64,000 nt of DNA, taken from positions 186,001-250,000 of the forward strand of contig NZ_WIAY01000005.1 in the NCBI RefSeq assembly GCF_009467805.1, written 5' to 3'. Of this stretch, positions 22,513 to 31,231 are shown piece after piece (within the stretch, counting starts at the first letter, position 1; each line of letters begins with the position of its first letter). Position numbers and translations under genes: made by a program. Under the pieces are notes generated by a model, which was not told the DNA's origin, ran no database searches, and saw only the letters and a list, made by a program, of their open reading frames with translations. Source of the DNA: Stenotrophomonas nematodicola. GTDB taxonomy: Bacteria > Pseudomonadota > Gammaproteobacteria > Xanthomonadales > Xanthomonadaceae.

Positions 22513-24174
22513 GTGAGATTGACCATTCCGCCGCACCGCTTCCCCCGTACCGTGCGCAGCCTGCTGCTGGCCCTGCTGTTGCTGTCCCCCCTGCCCCTGC
22601 TGGCGCAGGACTGGCACTACCGGGTGCGCCCCGGCGACACCCTCTGGGACCTGGCCACCCTGTACCTCAAGCCTGAAGTGGAGTGGGAACGACTGCAGCG
22701 GCACAACCGCGTGGATGACCCCTACCGGCTGCCGCCGGGCACCCAACTGGGGTTCCCGGTCGCGTGGCTGCGGGTGCAGCCCGCTCCGGCCCGGGTGGTG
22801 GCGGTACGTGGCCCGGTGCAGGCGGGCACGACGGCTGGCCGTGGCACGCTGCGCGCGCTGAAGGAAGGCGATCTGCTGGGCATCGGCGAAGAAGTCGAAA
22901 CCGGCGCCGACGCCAGCGTCACCCTCGAATTCGCCGATGCCTCCCGGCTGCAGCTGCGCGAGGGCTCGCGTCTGCGCCTGGACCAGCTCAGCCGCTATGG
23001 ACGCACCGGCATGGTCGATACCCGCCTGCGCCTGGAACAGGGTCGCGCCAGCAACCGGGTCACCCCGGCGCGCGGCCCGGCCTCCCGATACATCATCGAT
23101 GCGCCGACGGCCACCAGCAGCGTGCGCGGCACGGTGTTCCGGGTGAGCGCAGGCCAGCACGGCCAGGGCGCCTCCACCGAAGTGGTCCAGGGGCGTGTGC
23201 AGGTCGGCAATCGTGCCGGCCAGCGCCTGGTCGCCCACGGCCAGGCCACCCGGACGCCCTCGGCGCTGACCCGCCCGGCGCCGCTGGAAGCGTTGCTGCC
23301 GGCTCCGCACCTGGACATCGCGCACACCCGGCTGGAGCCATTGCCGGCCCGGTTGGCCTGGGCGCCGGTCGACGGCGCCGCCGGCTACCGCATCGAGATC
23401 GTGCGCGCCGACCAGCCCGACGTGCTGCTGGCCGCGCAGGACAGCCCTGCCACCACCGCCACCTTCGACGACCTTCCCGCAGGCACCCTGCGCGTGCTGC
23501 TGCGCGCGGTCAGCGCCGACGGCGTGGAAGGCCTGGACAGCGAGCGCGACTTCATCGTCCGCGACCAGCCGGTCGCCCCGATCACCGTGCGCCCGCGCCA
23601 CGCCGAGATCGTGAACAGCACGCGCCCGCGCTTCGAATGGGGACAGGTACCCGACGCCGCGGCCAGCGTGCTGCAGATCGCCAGCGACCCGCAGTTCGTC
23701 TCGCCCCTGGTGGAGCAGGACACCACGTCCACCCACCTGCGTCCCGCGCAGCCGCTGCCACCGGGCACGTACTACTGGCGCGTCGCCTCCCGGGACCGCA
23801 ACGGCCATCAGGGCCGCTTCGGCCAGACGCTGCCGCTGACCCTGACCGACACCCCCGTCGATCCGGCGCTGCAACCGCCGGAGGCAGCCAAAGGCCAGCT
23901 GACCCTGCGCTGGCAGGCAGGCGAGCCGGGCCAGCGCTACCGCGTGCAGCTTGATCGCAAGGGCGACTTCGCCCGGCCGCTGCTGGACCGCGAGGTCGAC
24001 CAGCCGGAAGTCACGCTCAAGCGCCCGTGGCACGGCAACCTGCACGTGCGCGTGCAGTACATCGAGGACGATGGCTACGCCGGGCCGTTCTCGGCACCGC
24101 AGCAGATCGCGCTGCCATGCCGCACCTGCTATGGCGCCGGCGGCGGTGCCCTGCTGCTGTGGCTGCTGCTGTGA
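22513..24174 (+). CDS. LysM/FecR-domain periplasmic protein coupled to a diguanylate cyclase
   Basis: The 553-residue product has a signal peptide (about 1-31), a LysM domain (about 35-82, with YRVRPGDTLWDLA) that binds peptidoglycan, a FecR-like domain (about 110-225, with the TSSVRGTVFRV motif), then two fibronectin-type repeats (about 270-450) and a short C-terminal piece. The end is odd: CRTC at about 538-541 is followed by a Gly-rich, hydrophobic tail GAGGGALLLWLLL. The start is GTG 22513 with no strong ribosome binding site. Its stop overlaps the start of the CHASE2-GGDEF gene (GTGA), so the two are translationally coupled. Role inferred: cell-wall-attached periplasmic partner of the cyclase. 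Confidence 0.85.
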   Translation: MRLTIPPHRFPRTVRSLLLALLLLSPLPLLAQDWHYRVRPGDTLWDLATLYLKPEVEWERLQRHNRVDDPYRLPPGTQLGFPVAWLRVQPAPARVVAVRGPVQAGTTAGRGTLRALKEGDLLGIGEEVETGADASVTLEFADASRLQLREGSRLRLDQLSRYGRTGMVDTRLRLEQGRASNRVTPARGPASRYIIDAPTATSSVRGTVFRVSAGQHGQGASTEVVQGRVQVGNRAGQRLVAHGQATRTPSALTRPAPLEALLPAPHLDIAHTRLEPLPARLAWAPVDGAAGYRIEIVRADQPDVLLAAQDSPATTATFDDLPAGTLRVLLRAVSADGVEGLDSERDFIVRDQPVAPITVRPRHAEIVNSTRPRFEWGQVPDAAASVLQIASDPQFVSPLVEQDTTSTHLRPAQPLPPGTYYWRVASRDRNGHQGRFGQTLPLTLTDTPVDPALQPPEAAKGQLTLRWQAGEPGQRYRVQLDRKGDFARPLLDREVDQPEVTLKRPWHGNLHVRVQYIEDDGYAGPFSAPQQIALPCRTCYGAGGGALLLWLLL

Positions 24175-25802
24175 AACCGCTGCACCTGTCATGGCCGGGC
24201 CGGTTGGTGCTGGCACTGGCGATGGCAGCGCTCGCGGTTGCCGCAAGCCACTGGCACTGGTTCTGGACGCAGGACGAAGCGGTGTACGACACCTATGTCG
24301 GCGGATGGGACTACCCGCCCGACCCGCGCCTGCTGATCGTGGCCATCGACGACGCCAGCCTGCAGCAGCTCGGCCAATGGCCGTGGCCGCGAGCCACCCA
24401 TGCGCGCCTGCTCGACCGCCTGACCCAGGCCGGTGCAGGGCGTGTCGCCCTGGACCTGATGCTGTCCGAGCCAGACCGCCGTGACGCCGCACAGGATGCC
24501 GAGCTGGCCGCGGCGATCCGCCGCAACGGCAAGGTAGTGCTGCCGGTTCTCGCCGCGCCGAGCAGCGGGCCACGCATGGCCGAGGAACTGCTGCCGATCC
24601 CGCTGATCGCCGCCAACGCCGCCACCCTCGGCCACAGTGACATCGAGGTGGACGCCGACGGCGTGGCCCGCGGGCTGTACCTCACTGCCGGCATCGGCTC
24701 ACCACACTGGCCCGCGCTGGGACTGGCGCTGGCCGATGTGCGCGGCCCGTTGCCCGGGCTGCGCGATGGCGGCACCGACGTCTCCTCGCCGTACCAGTGG
24801 CGGCGCGACCATTACGTGCGGGTCCGCTACGCCGGCCCGCCGGATCGCTTCCCGCAGGTGTCCTATGTGGACGTGCTCAACGGCACCGTGGACCCGGCGC
24901 TGCTGCGCGGCCGGCTGGTGATGGTGGGCATGACCGCCAGTGGCATCGCCCCGCCCCTGCTCACCCCGACCACGCGCGAGCGCTGGATGAGTGGCAGCGA
25001 ATACCAGGCCAACGTCGCCTCGATGATGCTCGATGACAAGGTCATCCGCGTGCTGCCCGCCGCGTGGCAGAACGGCCTGACCGGCCTGCTGGTGGCGCTC
25101 TGCTGCCTCGCCCTGACCCTGCCGCGGGCGTGGCTGGGCGCACTGCTGGCGTTGCCGGTGGCGTTGCTGCTCAGCCTGGCCCTGCTGCGTGGCGGCAACC
25201 TGTGGTTCGCTCCGGCAGCCAGCCTGGTCGGCATGCTGCTGGTGATCGCGGCGTGGGCCGTATGGCGGGTCAGCGCGTGGCGCCGGCAGGCCAACAGCGA
25301 TGCGCTGACCGGGCTCGGCAACCGGCTGCGCTTCGAGCAGGCTCTGCAGCAGGAGCACGATGCCGGCCGCCGGACCTGCCGCCCGCTCAGCCTGATCCTG
25401 ATCGATGTGGACCATTTCAAGCGCCACAACGACCTCTACGGGCACCAGGCCGGCGACGACCTGCTACGCCGCATCGCACACGAAATCGGCGCGCACGCGC
25501 GGCGCCCGCGCGACATGGCGGCACGGTTCGGCGGCGACGAGTTCGCCCTGATCCTGCCCGACACCGGCGCGGATGGCGCGGTACAGGTGGTACAGGACCT
25601 GATCGCCGGGGTGCAGCAGCTGGAGATTCCGACCGGCCGCGGCGACATCGCCCGGATCACCCTCACCGTCGGCGTGTACACCCGGGTACCGGCCGCGGAG
25701 AGCGAACCGCGGCACTTCTTCGAGGGCGCCGATGTCGCCCTGTATCGCGCCAAGGCCGCCGGGCGCAATGGGTATGCGGTGGACGACGGCGGCACGGCCT
25801 GA
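24171..25802 (+). CDS. CHASE2-domain diguanylate cyclase (GGDEF)
   Basis: A membrane c-di-GMP synthase of 543 residues. Order: N-terminal membrane helix (about 11-29), periplasmic CHASE2 sensor (about 35-290), three membrane helices (about 301-317, 321-339, 346-365), then a GGDEF domain (about 375-540). The catalytic motif GGDEF is intact at 454-458, and the inhibitory I-site RPRD sits at 445-448, exactly 5 residues before it, so product inhibition is expected. The start is GTG 24171, overlapping the stop of the FecR gene. No EAL domain. CHASE2 with a FecR-type partner is a known pairing for adenylate cyclases; here the output is c-di-GMP. Confidence 0.92.
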   Translation: MKPLHLSWPGRLVLALAMAALAVAASHWHWFWTQDEAVYDTYVGGWDYPPDPRLLIVAIDDASLQQLGQWPWPRATHARLLDRLTQAGAGRVALDLMLSEPDRRDAAQDAELAAAIRRNGKVVLPVLAAPSSGPRMAEELLPIPLIAANAATLGHSDIEVDADGVARGLYLTAGIGSPHWPALGLALADVRGPLPGLRDGGTDVSSPYQWRRDHYVRVRYAGPPDRFPQVSYVDVLNGTVDPALLRGRLVMVGMTASGIAPPLLTPTTRERWMSGSEYQANVASMMLDDKVIRVLPAAWQNGLTGLLVALCCLALTLPRAWLGALLALPVALLLSLALLRGGNLWFAPAASLVGMLLVIAAWAVWRVSAWRRQANSDALTGLGNRLRFEQALQQEHDAGRRTCRPLSLILIDVDHFKRHNDLYGHQAGDDLLRRIAHEIGAHARRPRDMAARFGGDEFALILPDTGADGAVQVVQDLIAGVQQLEIPTGRGDIARITLTVGVYTRVPAAESEPRHFFEGADVALYRAKAAGRNGYAVDDGGTA

Positions 25803-25872
25803 CCCGCACGGGCGCCACCATACGCATACGAATGTTAGACTCCGGACCCTCCTCCCTGCGCGACCGGACCCG

Positions 25873-26346
25873 ATGGACGCCCGCCTGTTCCGCCACGGCA
25901 TCAACCTGTGGCCCCCGTTTCTGTTCACCGGCATCCACGTCACCGACGTTGCCGCCGATTACCGCTACGTGCGGGTCGAACTGCGCATGCGCCCGTGGAA
26001 CCGCAACTATGTCGGCACCCATTTCGGCGGCAGCCTGTTTGCGATGACCGATCCGTTCTGGATGCTCACGGTGATGCAGAACCTGGGCCGCGACTACTAC
26101 GTGTGGGACCGCGCCGGCGAGATTGAATTCCTCAAGCCCGGGCGCGGCACGGTCACGGCCGAGTTCCGCCTCGACGAGGCCCTGCTGGCGCAGTTGCGCG
26201 CCGCCACGGCGGGCGGCGAGAAATACCTGCACTGGTTCAGCAACGACATCCTCGATGCCCAGGGCGAGGTGGTGGCGCGCGTGCGCAAGCAGGTGTACCT
26301 GCGCCTCAAACCCGACGCGCGCGGGGCAGGCAAGGCGGCTCCCTGA
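25873..26346 (+). CDS. DUF4442 (hotdog-fold thioesterase-like) protein
   Basis: The 157-residue product has the WNRNYVGTHFGGSLFAMTDPF segment typical of DUF4442, a hotdog-fold family related to acyl-CoA thioesterases (YiiD C-terminal type). Substrate unknown. Start ATG 25873 (MDARLFRHGINLWPP) is preferred over longer frames; a TAGACT box about 30 bp upstream may be a -10 element. It is downstream of the cyclase on the same strand with a 70-bp gap, and convergent with the next gene. Confidence 0.8.
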   Translation: MDARLFRHGINLWPPFLFTGIHVTDVAADYRYVRVELRMRPWNRNYVGTHFGGSLFAMTDPFWMLTVMQNLGRDYYVWDRAGEIEFLKPGRGTVTAEFRLDEALLAQLRAATAGGEKYLHWFSNDILDAQGEVVARVRKQVYLRLKPDARGAGKAAP

Positions 26347-26366
26347 GCGATCGCCGGCGCGCCCCG

Positions 26367-27668
26367 TCAGGGCGCCGTGGCCGGCATCGGCACCTGCAGC
26401 ATCGCCGTGATCCCTTCATCCGGCCGGGCCGTGGCACGGCGCGGAATCTGCAGCCAGCGGCCGTCGGGGCTGAGCACCGGGGTGCGGGCGGAGGAGCGCA
26501 TCGACGCGGGCAGCCGCGGCAGTGCCTGCGCCGGCGGATCGGCCTGCTGGCGGAGCCAGCGCTGGGCGGCGACCAGGCGCAGCATCGCCGCGCTGTCCTG
26601 CGCGCGATCCGCATAGGGTCGCATCGTCATCGCACCGATCGCCGCCAAACGGCAACCCAGGGCGTTGGCCACACAGTCGAATCCCGCTGGCTGCGGGGCC
26701 GGTTCGCGCAGCGGCCGGTCGTCGGCCAGCGCCTGCATCGCCGCCGCGTCACAGGCCCAGGCATAGTGGGGCGCGAAGCGCGCCTCGGTCCGTGCCAGAT
26801 TGAACACCAGTGGCTGCAGCACACTGCCCTGCTCGGAGGTGCGCAGCGCTGCCTGTCCCATCGCGAACTCGCCGCGCATGGCCGTGCACAGACTCTGCTC
26901 GGGCACGGTCATGGGCTGCAGGGCCGCCGTGCAGACCGGCGGCAGCGCCGCATCGGCAGGCAGCTCGGCCAGCAGGTCGGCGAGCAGATGCGCCTGGCCC
27001 TCCAGCAGGGCCGCGCCGATCATGCTGAACAACAGGTTGTCGCCGCGCCCGACCAGGCGGCGCCCGGTCAGGATGTCCGCGCACGTTCCCTGCAGCGCGC
27101 GCGGGGTATCGCCCTGCACATGTGCCAACGCATTGGCCGACAGCGTGTCGAGCAGCGGCTGCATCGACGGCAGCGGCGTCATCAGGTCGGTGTCGTAGGC
27201 GCGGAAGGGCAGCGCGTAGTGGTCGAACTGCGACAGCTCGGCCACGCGCATGTGCAACGCCTCGTGGCCAACATGGGCGGCGGCGAACGCGGCCGGATCG
27301 GCGCGTACCGCCGCCAGGCAGCCGATGCCACGCTGGCCGCAACCGAACGCGGCGGTGATGGCCGGGCGCGGGAAACGCTCTTCGGCCACCGACGCCTGTG
27401 GTCGCCTGCCGGGCGCGCCCTGCTGCCAACGCGTCAGGTCCTCGGCCAGGACCTGCTCACGGGCCGCCGCATCCATGCCGTCAAACCCCAGCGTCCACAC
27501 CGCCGCCGCGCCGCTGCGGCCCTCCACCGGGGGCGCCGCGCGCAGCAGCTGCAGGGCGTCCTGGTGCGCCTGCGGGACCGGCCACAGCCGCGCGGCCAGC
27601 CACGTGCCTGCAGCCAGCAGCATCAGCACCCCGATTCCTGTTGCCGCTACACGCATCGGTTTGGTCAC
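26367..27668 (-). CDS. Unrecognised membrane-anchored or exported protein
   Basis: I do not recognise a family. The 433-residue product has a single N-terminal hydrophobic segment (about 9-26), then a soluble, Ala-rich, mostly helical periplasmic part with several cysteines (for example FGCGQRGIGC near 112-120 and repeated singles later), suggesting disulfides. The C-terminus has a LPASMRSSARTPVLSPDGRWLQIP stretch. GTG 27668 is preserved as the start because AGGGGA lies 7 bases upstream; ATG 27656 is the alternative. It is divergent from the DUF502 gene and convergent with the DUF4442 gene. Confidence 0.75.
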   Translation of the reverse strand: MTKPMRVAATGIGVLMLLAAGTWLAARLWPVPQAHQDALQLLRAAPPVEGRSGAAAVWTLGFDGMDAAAREQVLAEDLTRWQQGAPGRRPQASVAEERFPRPAITAAFGCGQRGIGCLAAVRADPAAFAAAHVGHEALHMRVAELSQFDHYALPFRAYDTDLMTPLPSMQPLLDTLSANALAHVQGDTPRALQGTCADILTGRRLVGRGDNLLFSMIGAALLEGQAHLLADLLAELPADAALPPVCTAALQPMTVPEQSLCTAMRGEFAMGQAALRTSEQGSVLQPLVFNLARTEARFAPHYAWACDAAAMQALADDRPLREPAPQPAGFDCVANALGCRLAAIGAMTMRPYADRAQDSAAMLRLVAAQRWLRQQADPPAQALPRLPASMRSSARTPVLSPDGRWLQIPRRATARPDEGITAMLQVPMPATAP

Positions 27669-27731
27669 AGCATTTCCCCTGTTCGCGACGATTGCCCGAA
27701 TCAACCAGCGTAAACGCAGCCACGCCGCCGC

Positions 27732-27737
27732 TACAAT
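27732..27737 (+). promoter_or_regulatory. Candidate -10 box of the DUF502 gene
   Basis: TACAAT matches the sigma-70 -10 consensus in 5 of 6 positions. It ends only 6 bases before the ATG at 27744, so the transcript would start at or next to the start codon. No good -35 hexamer is visible. Confidence 0.35.
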
Positions 27738-27743
27738 GCGCGG

Positions 27744-28421
27744 ATGTCGCCCGAAGCCCCCCAACTCGTTCCGCGCCCCTCCCTGCAGCGGTTGTTCCTG
27801 ACCGGCCTGCTGACCCTGCTGCCGATCTGGCTGACATGGGTCGTGGTCAAATTCGTCTTCGTGCTGCTGTCGGGCATCAGCAGCCCGGTGGTGGTGCCGC
27901 TGTCGGCGCAGATCGCCGCGTCCTTCCCGCACTATCTCGGCTGGATCAAGGTCGAGTGGATGCAGAACCTGATCGGTCTGGGCGCTACGCTGCTGGTGAT
28001 CCTCAGTGTCGGCGTGCTCAGCCGCCGCGTGATCGGCCAGCGCCTGCTGCGCTGGTTTGGTGCGGTGATCCGCCGTATTCCGCTGGCCAGCATCATCTAC
28101 GACAGCGCCAAGAAACTGCTCGACATGCTGCAGACCGAACCGGGCAGCACCCAGCGCGTGGTGCTGATCGATTTCCCCCACCGCGACATGAAGTCGGTGG
28201 GGCTGGTGACGCGGGTGATCCGCGAGCAGGGCACCGGCCGCGAGCTGGCGGCCGTCTACGTGCCCACCACGCCCAACCCGACCTCCGGCTACCTGGAGAT
28301 CGTGCCGGTGGAACTGCTCACGCCCACCGACTGGACCGTGGACCAGGCGATGAGCTTCATCATCTCCGGCGGCGCGGTCGCGCCGGAATCGGTGCCATTC
28401 ACCCGCGCCGGCGACCGCTGA
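27744..28421 (+). CDS. DUF502 inner-membrane protein
   Basis: The 225-residue product has two membrane helices (about 16-42 and 71-95) and a soluble part with the RRIPLASIIYDSAKKLLDML and VLIDFPHRDMKSVGLVT motifs that define DUF502, a family of unknown function widespread in proteobacteria. No ribosome binding site is visible before the ATG. The stop is 1 bp from the start of yhhQ, so the two are probably cotranscribed. Confidence 0.85.
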   Translation: MSPEAPQLVPRPSLQRLFLTGLLTLLPIWLTWVVVKFVFVLLSGISSPVVVPLSAQIAASFPHYLGWIKVEWMQNLIGLGATLLVILSVGVLSRRVIGQRLLRWFGAVIRRIPLASIIYDSAKKLLDMLQTEPGSTQRVVLIDFPHRDMKSVGLVTRVIREQGTGRELAAVYVPTTPNPTSGYLEIVPVELLTPTDWTVDQAMSFIISGGAVAPESVPFTRAGDR

Positions 28422-28422
28422 C

Positions 28423-29196
28423 ATGAGCGCGCGGCCGCTGCAGGATCGCGCGGTCCTGCTGTTCATCGCGCTGGCCGCGTTCTTCTGCGCCAACGCGGTG
28501 CTGGCCGAGTTCATCGGCGTCAAGATCTTCGCGCTGGAAGACACACTGGGTGTGTCTGCGTTCAACTGGAACCTGTTCGGCCAAACCGGTTCGCTCAGCT
28601 TCACCGCCGGCACGCTGCTGTGGCCGGTGGTGTTCATCATGACCGACACCATCAACGAGTTCTTCGGCCGGCGTGGCGTGAAGTTCATCTCGTGGCTGGC
28701 GGTGGCGCTGATCACCTACGGGTTTCTCTTCGCGTTCGCCGCGATCTCGCTGGTTCCTGCCGACTGGTGGGTCACCTCCATGCGCGCGCACGGCGTGCCC
28801 GATTACCAGGCCGCGTTCGCGGCGGTGTTCGGCCAGGGCATGTGGACCATCGCCGGCTCGCTGGTGGCGTTCCTGTTCGGGCAGTTGATCGACGTGGCCG
28901 TGTTCCACCGCATCCGCCGCGCCACCGGCGAGCGCCATGTGTGGCTGCGCGCGACCGGCTCCACCGCGGTGTCGCAACTGGTGGACAGCTTCGTGGTGAT
29001 CTGGATCGCCTTTGTACTGGGCCCGCAGCAGTGGCCCACCTCGCTGTTCCTGGCGGTGAGCAGCGTCAATTACCTGTACAAGATGGCCTTTGCGATCGCA
29101 CTGATTCCCGTGCTGTACCTGATGCGCCGTGCGATCACCCGTTATCTTGGCGCCGGGCGCGCCGCACAGCTGCGCGCCGACGCGGCGGCTGACTGA
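28423..29196 (+). CDS. yhhQ: Queuosine precursor transporter YhhQ
   Basis: YhhQ imports 7-cyano-7-deazaguanine or its aminomethyl form for queuosine tRNA modification. The 257-residue product has about six membrane helices with the family motifs FCANAVLAEFIGVKIF, FIMTDTINEFFGRR and STAVSQLVDSFVVIWIAF. Length is close to the usual 220-250. It follows the DUF502 gene after a single base. Confidence 0.9.
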   Translation: MSARPLQDRAVLLFIALAAFFCANAVLAEFIGVKIFALEDTLGVSAFNWNLFGQTGSLSFTAGTLLWPVVFIMTDTINEFFGRRGVKFISWLAVALITYGFLFAFAAISLVPADWWVTSMRAHGVPDYQAAFAAVFGQGMWTIAGSLVAFLFGQLIDVAVFHRIRRATGERHVWLRATGSTAVSQLVDSFVVIWIAFVLGPQQWPTSLFLAVSSVNYLYKMAFAIALIPVLYLMRRAITRYLGAGRAAQLRADAAAD

Positions 29197-29291
29197 GCGC
29201 CATACGGCGCGAACCTGACCAGGCACCTGCGCTGGCCGTATCCGGTCGAATCGGGCAAGCTCCCGTGTCTGTGCGTTCACGGAAGTAGCCG

Positions 29292-31214
29292 ATGCCCCAC
29301 CCCGCCCGCGCCCTGGCGCTTGCCATTGCCGCCCTGCTGGTGTTCAGCGCTGCCGCGCCGGCCGAAGCCGCCAAGAAGAAGACCAGCCGGCCCGCGGCCG
29401 CGCAGACCCGCGCCGCCGCCAAGCCAAAGGCCAAACCGCGTGCCCGGCCTGCGGCGCCCCCTGCCCGCCAGCCGCTGGTGCGCCAGCAGACCAAGGCCGC
29501 CCAGCTCAACCGCATCTACGACGAATACTGGGATGCCGCGATGCGGCTCAACCCGCTGCAGGCCACGTTCCAGGGCGATGCGCGACACAACGACCAGTTG
29601 CCCAACATCCTGTCGGCCGCCTACCGCCAGCAATCCCATGATTTCAGCGTGGAGTGGCTGGGCAAAGTGGAGAAGATCGGCCCGGACGGCCTGACCGGGC
29701 AGGACCTGCTGAGCTACGAGATCTTCGTACGCGACGCGCGCATGTCGCTGGCCGCCGAGCAGTACCCGGGCTGGATGCTGCCGGTGAGCCAGTACTACAA
29801 CCTGGGCAGCATCATGGCCATCCTCGGCTCCGGCTCGGGCGCCCAGCCATTCAACACCGTGCAGGACTACGACACGTGGTCGCGCCGCTCGCTGGGCATT
29901 CCGCCGCTGTTCGATCAGGCCATCGCCAACATGCGCCAGGGCATGGCGGCCGGCGTGGTGCAGCCGCGCGATCTGATGGAGAAGGTGCTTCCGCAGCTGG
30001 ACGCCGTGATCAAGCCGACCGCCGAAGAGAGCATTTTCTGGGCACCGGTACGCAACCTCCCGGACGACTTCTCCGCTGCCGACAAGGCGCGCATCGCCGC
30101 CGAATACAAGCGCATGATCGAGTACCGCATCATGCCGGCCTACCGTGCGCTGCGCGGCTTCATCGCCACCGAATACCTGCCCGCCACCCGCGCCAGCGAC
30201 GGCCTGTCGGCGCTGCCCAACGGCCAGGCCTGGTATGCGCAGAACATCGTGCAGAGCACGGCGTCCACGCTGACGCCGGTGCAGATCCACGCCCTGGCCG
30301 AGCAGCGCGTGAGCGCGCTGCAGGCGCAGATCGCCACGATCATGAAGGACAACCGCATCCGCGGCTCGCAGCAGAAGATGCTGCGCAACATGCGCACCGA
30401 CCGCGATTTCCAGTACGCCAACGCCGATGCGCTGCTTGCCCGGTACAAGCAGCTGCAGGGGCAGGTCAACGCGCGTCTGCCGGGCCTGCTCGGCACGCTG
30501 CCCAAGGCGCCGATGGAGATCCGCGCGGTGGAAGCCGAGCGCGCCGCCACCGCCGCCGCGGTCAGCTACCAGCCGCCGCTGCCGGACGGCATGCGTCCGG
30601 GCATCCTCTACGTCAACACCGGCGAGCTGCCCAGCCGCCGGCGCTGGGCGGCCCCGATGCAGTACCTGCACGAAGGCATCCCCGGCCATCATGTGCAGCT
30701 GGGGCTGCAGCAGGAGCTGGACAAACTGCCGCGCTTCCGCCGCCTCGGTGGCGACATTGCCTTCGTCGAAGGCTGGGGCCTGTATGCCGAATCGCTGGGC
30801 GAGGAACTGGGCGTCTACCAGGACCCGTACGAGCGCATCGCCTACCTGCAGGGCGCGCTGACCCGCGCCGCGCGCATGGCCGCCGACACCGGCGTGCATG
30901 CGCAAGGCTGGAGCAAGCGCCAGGCCGTGGACTACCTGGTCAAAACGGCCGACCTGCCGGTCGACGACGCCACCGCCGAAGTCGAACGGTTCATGGCCCT
31001 GCCCGGGCAGACCCTGGCCAACGGCCTGGGCGAGCTGAAGATGATGGAGCTGCGCGAGACGGCGAAGGCCGCGCTGGGCCCGCGCTTCGACCTGCGCCGC
31101 TTCCATGAGGAGATCCTGCGTGACGGCTCCATGCCGCTGGACATCCTCGATGCCAAGATCGCCCGCTGGATTGCCAGCGAGCAGGCTGGCGGCAGCGCCA
31201 GTCCCACGCCCTGA
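29292..31214 (+). CDS. DUF885 exported metallopeptidase-like protein
   Basis: The 640-residue product has a signal peptide (about 1-26), a basic Lys/Ala/Pro-rich linker (about 27-65), then a DUF885 domain. Zinc-site signatures are present: the HEGIPGHH motif at about 463-470 and the downstream FVEGWGLYAE glutamate about 35 residues later, an M32/M3-like gluzincin arrangement. The family is annotated as putative secreted peptidases; substrate unknown. It is followed after 17 bp by a serine hydrolase gene on the same strand. Confidence 0.88.
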   Translation: MPHPARALALAIAALLVFSAAAPAEAAKKKTSRPAAAQTRAAAKPKAKPRARPAAPPARQPLVRQQTKAAQLNRIYDEYWDAAMRLNPLQATFQGDARHNDQLPNILSAAYRQQSHDFSVEWLGKVEKIGPDGLTGQDLLSYEIFVRDARMSLAAEQYPGWMLPVSQYYNLGSIMAILGSGSGAQPFNTVQDYDTWSRRSLGIPPLFDQAIANMRQGMAAGVVQPRDLMEKVLPQLDAVIKPTAEESIFWAPVRNLPDDFSAADKARIAAEYKRMIEYRIMPAYRALRGFIATEYLPATRASDGLSALPNGQAWYAQNIVQSTASTLTPVQIHALAEQRVSALQAQIATIMKDNRIRGSQQKMLRNMRTDRDFQYANADALLARYKQLQGQVNARLPGLLGTLPKAPMEIRAVEAERAATAAAVSYQPPLPDGMRPGILYVNTGELPSRRRWAAPMQYLHEGIPGHHVQLGLQQELDKLPRFRRLGGDIAFVEGWGLYAESLGEELGVYQDPYERIAYLQGALTRAARMAADTGVHAQGWSKRQAVDYLVKTADLPVDDATAEVERFMALPGQTLANGLGELKMMELRETAKAALGPRFDLRRFHEEILRDGSMPLDILDAKIARWIASEQAGGSASPTP

Positions 31215-31231
31215 TCGACGCGACGCCGGCC

